Assembly (NCBI RefSeq): GCF_001548235.1
Contig: NZ_AP014938.1
Span: 744,001-808,000 of the forward strand
Direction of reading: 5' to 3'
Length of the DNA: 64,000 bases
Source: Rothia mucilaginosa
GTDB taxonomy: Bacteria; Actinomycetota; Actinomycetes; Actinomycetales; Micrococcaceae
Position numbers and translations under genes: made by a program. The first letter of the stretch is position 1. The number at the start of each line of letters is the position of its first letter. Below are positions 61,346-64,000 of this stretch, in pieces. A model generated the notes under the pieces. The model was given only the letters and a program-made list of their open reading frames with translations, was not told where the DNA came from and made no database searches.

Positions 61346-62773
61346 TTATTCAGCGATTGCGCGAGCCGGGGTGTCAGCAGCCGAAGGCTTGCCCACGTAT
61401 GCGCCGCGGTACTTAGCAGCCGGGTGGGAGTCAGCGACCTTGGTGTGGCCCTTACCGAAGATGTTCTCACGCAGGGTGTTGCCCTCGTACTCGGTGCGGT
61501 AGCGGCCGCGCTTCTGCAGCTCGGGAACAACGTACTCGATGAAGTCCTCGAAGGAACCCGGGGAGACGTGGTACGCCAGGTTGATGCCGTCCAGGCCGCC
61601 CTCGTCGATCCAGCGCTCCAGCTCGTCAGCAACCTGAATCGGGTCACCAACAATGACCTCGCCCATGCCACCAATGGTGGTGTGCTCGGCGATAGCCTTG
61701 CGGGTCCACTTCTTGTCCTTCGCCTGCAGGGTGAAGGGGGTCAGGAAGGACTGAATCGACTCGGTCTGCACGTAGTTCAGGATCTCGTCCTCGTCGAACT
61801 GGGACAGGTCAACGCCGGACCAGCCGCCGATAATAGCCTGTGCAGATTCGAGGTTGATGTACTTCTTGTACTCCTCGTACTTTGCCTTTGCCTTCTCTTC
61901 GGTCTCATCCACGATGACCGAGAGCATCGCGAGGATCTTCACGTCGTCGCGGCTACGGCCCTGCTCCTCAGCAGCGGCACGAATACGGTCGGTCACGACG
62001 CGGGTCAGGTCGGGGCGCAGGGCGCTGATGAACACAGCCTCAGCGTGCTTGCCGGAGAACTTCTGGCCGCGGCTGGATGCGCCAGCCTGGAAAATCACGG
62101 GGGTGCGCTGCGGGCTCGGCTCGGTCAGGGAGATGCCGGGCACGGAGAAGTACTTGCCCTTGTGGCCAATCGGGTGGACCTTGGAGGGGTCAGCGTAGAT
62201 GCCGCGTTCGCGGTCCTTGATGACTGCACCGTCTTCCCAGGAGCCTTCCCACAGCTTGTAGCAGACGTCCAGGAACTCGTCAGCAATGTCGTAGCGCTCG
62301 TCGTGCGGAATCTGGGTGGGCAGGCCCTGGTTCTCAGCAGCCGAAGGCAGGTAAGAAGTCACAACGTTGAAGCCGACGCGGCCCTCGGTCAGGTGGTCGA
62401 GGGAGGCGTAGCGGCGAGCCAGGGTGTAGGGCTGCTCGAAAGTAGCGGCAGCAGTCACGCCGAAGCCGAGGTGCTCGGTCACTGCAGCCATTGCAGAAAT
62501 CTGGGTTGCGGGGTCGTTCACGGGAACCTGAGCGGCACCCTCGATAGCGGGAGCGGCAGAGTTCTTGTACACGTCGTAGATGCCGACCACGTCAGCGATG
62601 AACACGGCGTCAAACAGGCCGCGCTCAAGGGTCTTAGCCAGGTCAGTCCAGTACTTGATGGTGTTGTACTCGGTTGCGCGGGAGCGCGGGTGACGCCAGA
62701 GGTCGAAGCTCTGGTGACCGATGCAGGTCATCTCGAATGCGTTAACTACGATGCGCTTCTTCTGCTCAGCCAT
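61346..62773 (-). CDS. FMN-dependent monooxygenase, NtaA/SnaA/DszA family
   Basis: 475 aa; flavin (FMNH2)-dependent bacterial-luciferase-fold enzyme of the group that oxidises organosulfur or nitrilotriacetate-type compounds. MTCIGHQSFDLWRHPRSRATEYNTIKYWTDLAKTLERGLFDAVFIAD, VTSYLPSAAENQGL and PVIFQAGASSRGQKFSGKHAEAVF are typical. AAAGGA before the ATG 62773. The SAM-IV riboswitch just upstream puts it in the sulfur/methionine regulon, so release of sulfite from an organosulfur source is the likely job. Confidence 0.88.
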   Translation of the reverse strand: MAEQKKRIVVNAFEMTCIGHQSFDLWRHPRSRATEYNTIKYWTDLAKTLERGLFDAVFIADVVGIYDVYKNSAAPAIEGAAQVPVNDPATQISAMAAVTEHLGFGVTAAATFEQPYTLARRYASLDHLTEGRVGFNVVTSYLPSAAENQGLPTQIPHDERYDIADEFLDVCYKLWEGSWEDGAVIKDRERGIYADPSKVHPIGHKGKYFSVPGISLTEPSPQRTPVIFQAGASSRGQKFSGKHAEAVFISALRPDLTRVVTDRIRAAAEEQGRSRDDVKILAMLSVIVDETEEKAKAKYEEYKKYINLESAQAIIGGWSGVDLSQFDEDEILNYVQTESIQSFLTPFTLQAKDKKWTRKAIAEHTTIGGMGEVIVGDPIQVADELERWIDEGGLDGINLAYHVSPGSFEDFIEYVVPELQKRGRYRTEYEGNTLRENIFGKGHTKVADSHPAAKYRGAYVGKPSAADTPARAIAE

Positions 62774-62917
62774 CGATTTTCCTTTCGCGAATGATCGGGG
62801 ACGATCGGGTTTGTACCCTGCACCCCGCGCGCCGCCTCCTGATGCCTTCTGCGTTCGGTGGTGGCCTTCGTGCAGGTGGCGCGTTCGCGCCGTACTTGCC
62901 TCATTCCATTGAGGCCA

Positions 62918-62995
62918 GATCATCATCTGGGGCACCCCGCTACGGGAGAGGGTTGCCGCCCGGCTAGCCAGAGCTTAGCGCCGGGACTCATGATC
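62918..62995 (-). promoter_or_regulatory. SAM-IV riboswitch
   Basis: Minus strand: GATCATGAG, then helices carrying CCGGCG/GCCGGG, the core CGGCAACCCTC, GGGGTGCCC and closing TGATC, as in known SAM-IV aptamers. It is about 145 bases before the monooxygenase start, so it regulates through the leader downstream of it. No clear terminator was found in between. Confidence 0.85.
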
Positions 62996-63030
62996 TCGTT
63001 GTTTGAGTGTACGGGGCGCGCGGGAGGGAG

Positions 63031-63110
63031 GTCACCTTTGTGACGAAAAAATCTTTTTGTGACGTGGACCCGAAATATTTCGTGACAAATGCGAAATAAA
63101 GAGTCATAGA
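63031..63110. promoter_or_regulatory. TTTGTGAC repeat cluster and divergent promoters
   Basis: TTTGTGACG at 63037 and 63056 and TTTCGTGACA at 63078. The first forms a palindrome GTCACCTTTGTGAC (63031-63044). Plus-strand promoter: GTGACA (63082-63087), 17 bases, CATAGA (63105-63110). A regulator site is likely; the protein is unknown. Confidence 0.4.
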
Positions 63111-63173
63111 AATTCACACGCGCCCGCTGGGTTGATTGAGGCGTGGCACAGCCCATAGGGTTGAAGGAGCAAA

Positions 63174-63265
63174 CCATCCAGAGCGACTGAGAGACCTGGC
63201 TCCACGACGTCGCAGCAACCGGCGCGGATTCTTCCGCCTCCCGGTGCTAACGCCAGGAACGATGG
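63174..63265 (+). promoter_or_regulatory. SAM-I (S-box) riboswitch
   Basis: P1 is CCATC (63174-63178) with GATGG (63261-63265). Inside it AGAGCGACTGAGAGACCTGG, GTCGC pairing GCGAC, GCAGCAACC, and GGTGCTAA-CGCCAGG follow the S-box pattern. The 3' strand of P1 includes the first bases of GGAAG, the ribosome site of the next gene, so ligand binding would hide it. Confidence 0.85.
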
Positions 63266-63272
63266 AAGTGAC

Positions 63273-64000
63273 ATGACACTCAACAGTGCAGTAACTGACG
63301 TACCCACCAGTGAAAACACCGGCCGACACGCCGTATCCACCGCCGCAGTCCCCCTCAGCTTCGAAGACGTCGGACAATCTTTCCCCGTGCCCGGCGGAAC
63401 CCACGAAGTTCTTCGCGGAGTCTCCTTCACCGCAGCCCCCGGCGAGATTATCTCCGTCATCGGCTCCTCCGGATGCGGCAAATCCACCCTCCTGCGTGCA
63501 GCAGCAGGCCTGAACCGCATCACCGCAGGTACCGTGCGTATCGGCGAGAAGGCAGTGACCGGCCTCGACCCCCGCGTCGCTATCGGCTTTCAGGAACCGC
63601 GCCTGCTCCCCTGGCGCACCGTCGCCGACAACGTGGCGCTCGGACTGCCGCAGGGCACCAAAAAATCTGAAGGCGCGGCATCCGTAGCGCGCCTGCTCGA
63701 CCTGGTCGGCCTGGGCGAATACGCAACCCACCGTCCCAAGGAAATTTCAGGCGGTATGGCTCAGCGCGTGTCCCTGGCGCGAGCACTCGCACGCAACCCC
63801 GGCGTGCTGCTGCTCGACGAGCCCTTCGGTGCTCTGGACGCGCTGACCCGCATCAACATGCAGGATTTGCTGTTGGATGTGCACCGTCAAGACCCGACCA
63901 CGATTCTGCTGGTTACCCACGATGTGGAAGAGGCGCTGTACCTCTCTGACCGGGTTATTGTCCTCGGTAAGGACACCCCGGAGGCGCCCGCCACCATCCA
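63273..64000 (+). CDS. ssuB: ABC transporter ATP-binding protein, SsuB/TauB-type (3' end outside window)
   Basis: At least 242 codons are visible, continuing past the window. ATG 63273 follows GGAAG by 4 bases. It has GSSGCGKST (Walker A, about residue 62), Q-loop FQEPRLLPWRTVADNV, typical of sulfonate/nitrate-type importers, signature ISGGMAQR (Met-Ala in place of Gln-), Walker B VLLLDEPFGALD and the THDVEEAL switch. It belongs to the aliphatic sulfonate/taurine uptake group. Permease and binding protein are expected downstream. The SAM-I switch in its leader and the divergent flavin monooxygenase support a role in sulfur supply. Confidence 0.88.
   Translation, partial: MTLNSAVTDVPTSENTGRHAVSTAAVPLSFEDVGQSFPVPGGTHEVLRGVSFTAAPGEIISVIGSSGCGKSTLLRAAAGLNRITAGTVRIGEKAVTGLDPRVAIGFQEPRLLPWRTVADNVALGLPQGTKKSEGAASVARLLDLVGLGEYATHRPKEISGGMAQRVSLARALARNPGVLLLDEPFGALDALTRINMQDLLLDVHRQDPTTILLVTHDVEEALYLSDRVIVLGKDTPEAPATI

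Larger units (their letters stand above)
62774..63272. other. 499-bp divergent regulatory region of the sulfur genes
   Basis: A SAM-IV riboswitch on the minus strand, a SAM-I riboswitch on the plus strand, and between them (63031-63087) a cluster of TTTGTGAC repeats with probable promoters for both directions. Confidence 0.85.

Overview
The window reads as a stretch of chromosome from a high-GC Gram-positive bacterium. A Rothia-like member of the Micrococcaceae is the best guess. The signs are HtaA-type heme-binding domains with an LAxTG-type sortase signal, an FprA-type ferredoxin reductase, a SAM-IV riboswitch (a mainly actinobacterial class), frequent GTG starts and strong tandem hairpin terminators. 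The genus is an inference from gene content, not something the sequence proves. No phage, insertion sequence, rRNA operon or CRISPR array was seen.

Layout. 1-1.9 kb: 3' part of purL. 2.0-8.5 kb: heme utilisation locus, with heme oxygenase on the minus strand divergent from a three-domain cell-wall HtaA protein and an HmuTUV-type ABC importer. 8.7-11.3 kb: P-type cation ATPase. 11.6-14.0 kb: a PTS EIIBCA permease behind a leader holding a BglG/LicT-type RAT antiterminator site that overlaps a terminator arm. 14.2-15.2 kb: membrane protein of unknown function. 15.4-31.9 kb, all minus strand: an Opp/Dpp-type peptide importer (oppB, oppC, fused double ATPase) followed downstream by six separate paralogous lipoprotein substrate-binding genes, each with its own terminator and mostly its own operator-like dyad. 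32.5-35.0 kb: DHA2-type drug exporter with TetR regulator. 35.1-36.6 kb: cardiolipin synthase. 36.9-39.8 kb: RNase H-like protein, small ABM monooxygenase and an unknown lipoprotein. 40.1-44.2 kb: ilvD and a GH13 alpha-glucosidase. 44.3-47.7 kb: OpuB-type osmoprotectant importer. 47.9-48.3 kb: tRNA-Glu, tRNA-Asp, tRNA-Phe.

48.3-49.2 kb is a gene-free, partly AT-rich stretch ending in a leader with twin hairpins, ahead of a secreted cationic protein of unknown function. 50.1-52.2 kb: FprA-type reductase and a DUF2218 protein. 52.3-55.5 kb: an ABC exporter operon that looks like the bacteriocin-associated (lactococcin 972/DUF1430) type. 55.8-59.1 kb: tandem duplicate purine permeases. 59.3-60.7 kb: a two-gene AbiE-like nucleotidyltransferase toxin-antitoxin candidate bracketed by two nearly identical 38-bp palindromes. 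60.8-64.0 kb: a YchJ-family protein and a sulfur-assimilation region in which an FMN-dependent monooxygenase and a sulfonate-type ABC ATPase diverge, each with its own SAM riboswitch, of two different classes (SAM-IV and SAM-I).

The points most worth follow-up are the two SAM riboswitch classes in one intergenic region, the palindrome-bracketed toxin-antitoxin candidate whose promoter lies inside the palindrome, the six-receptor peptide importer with individual dyads, the RAT/terminator switch without a local antiterminator gene, and the secreted cationic protein.
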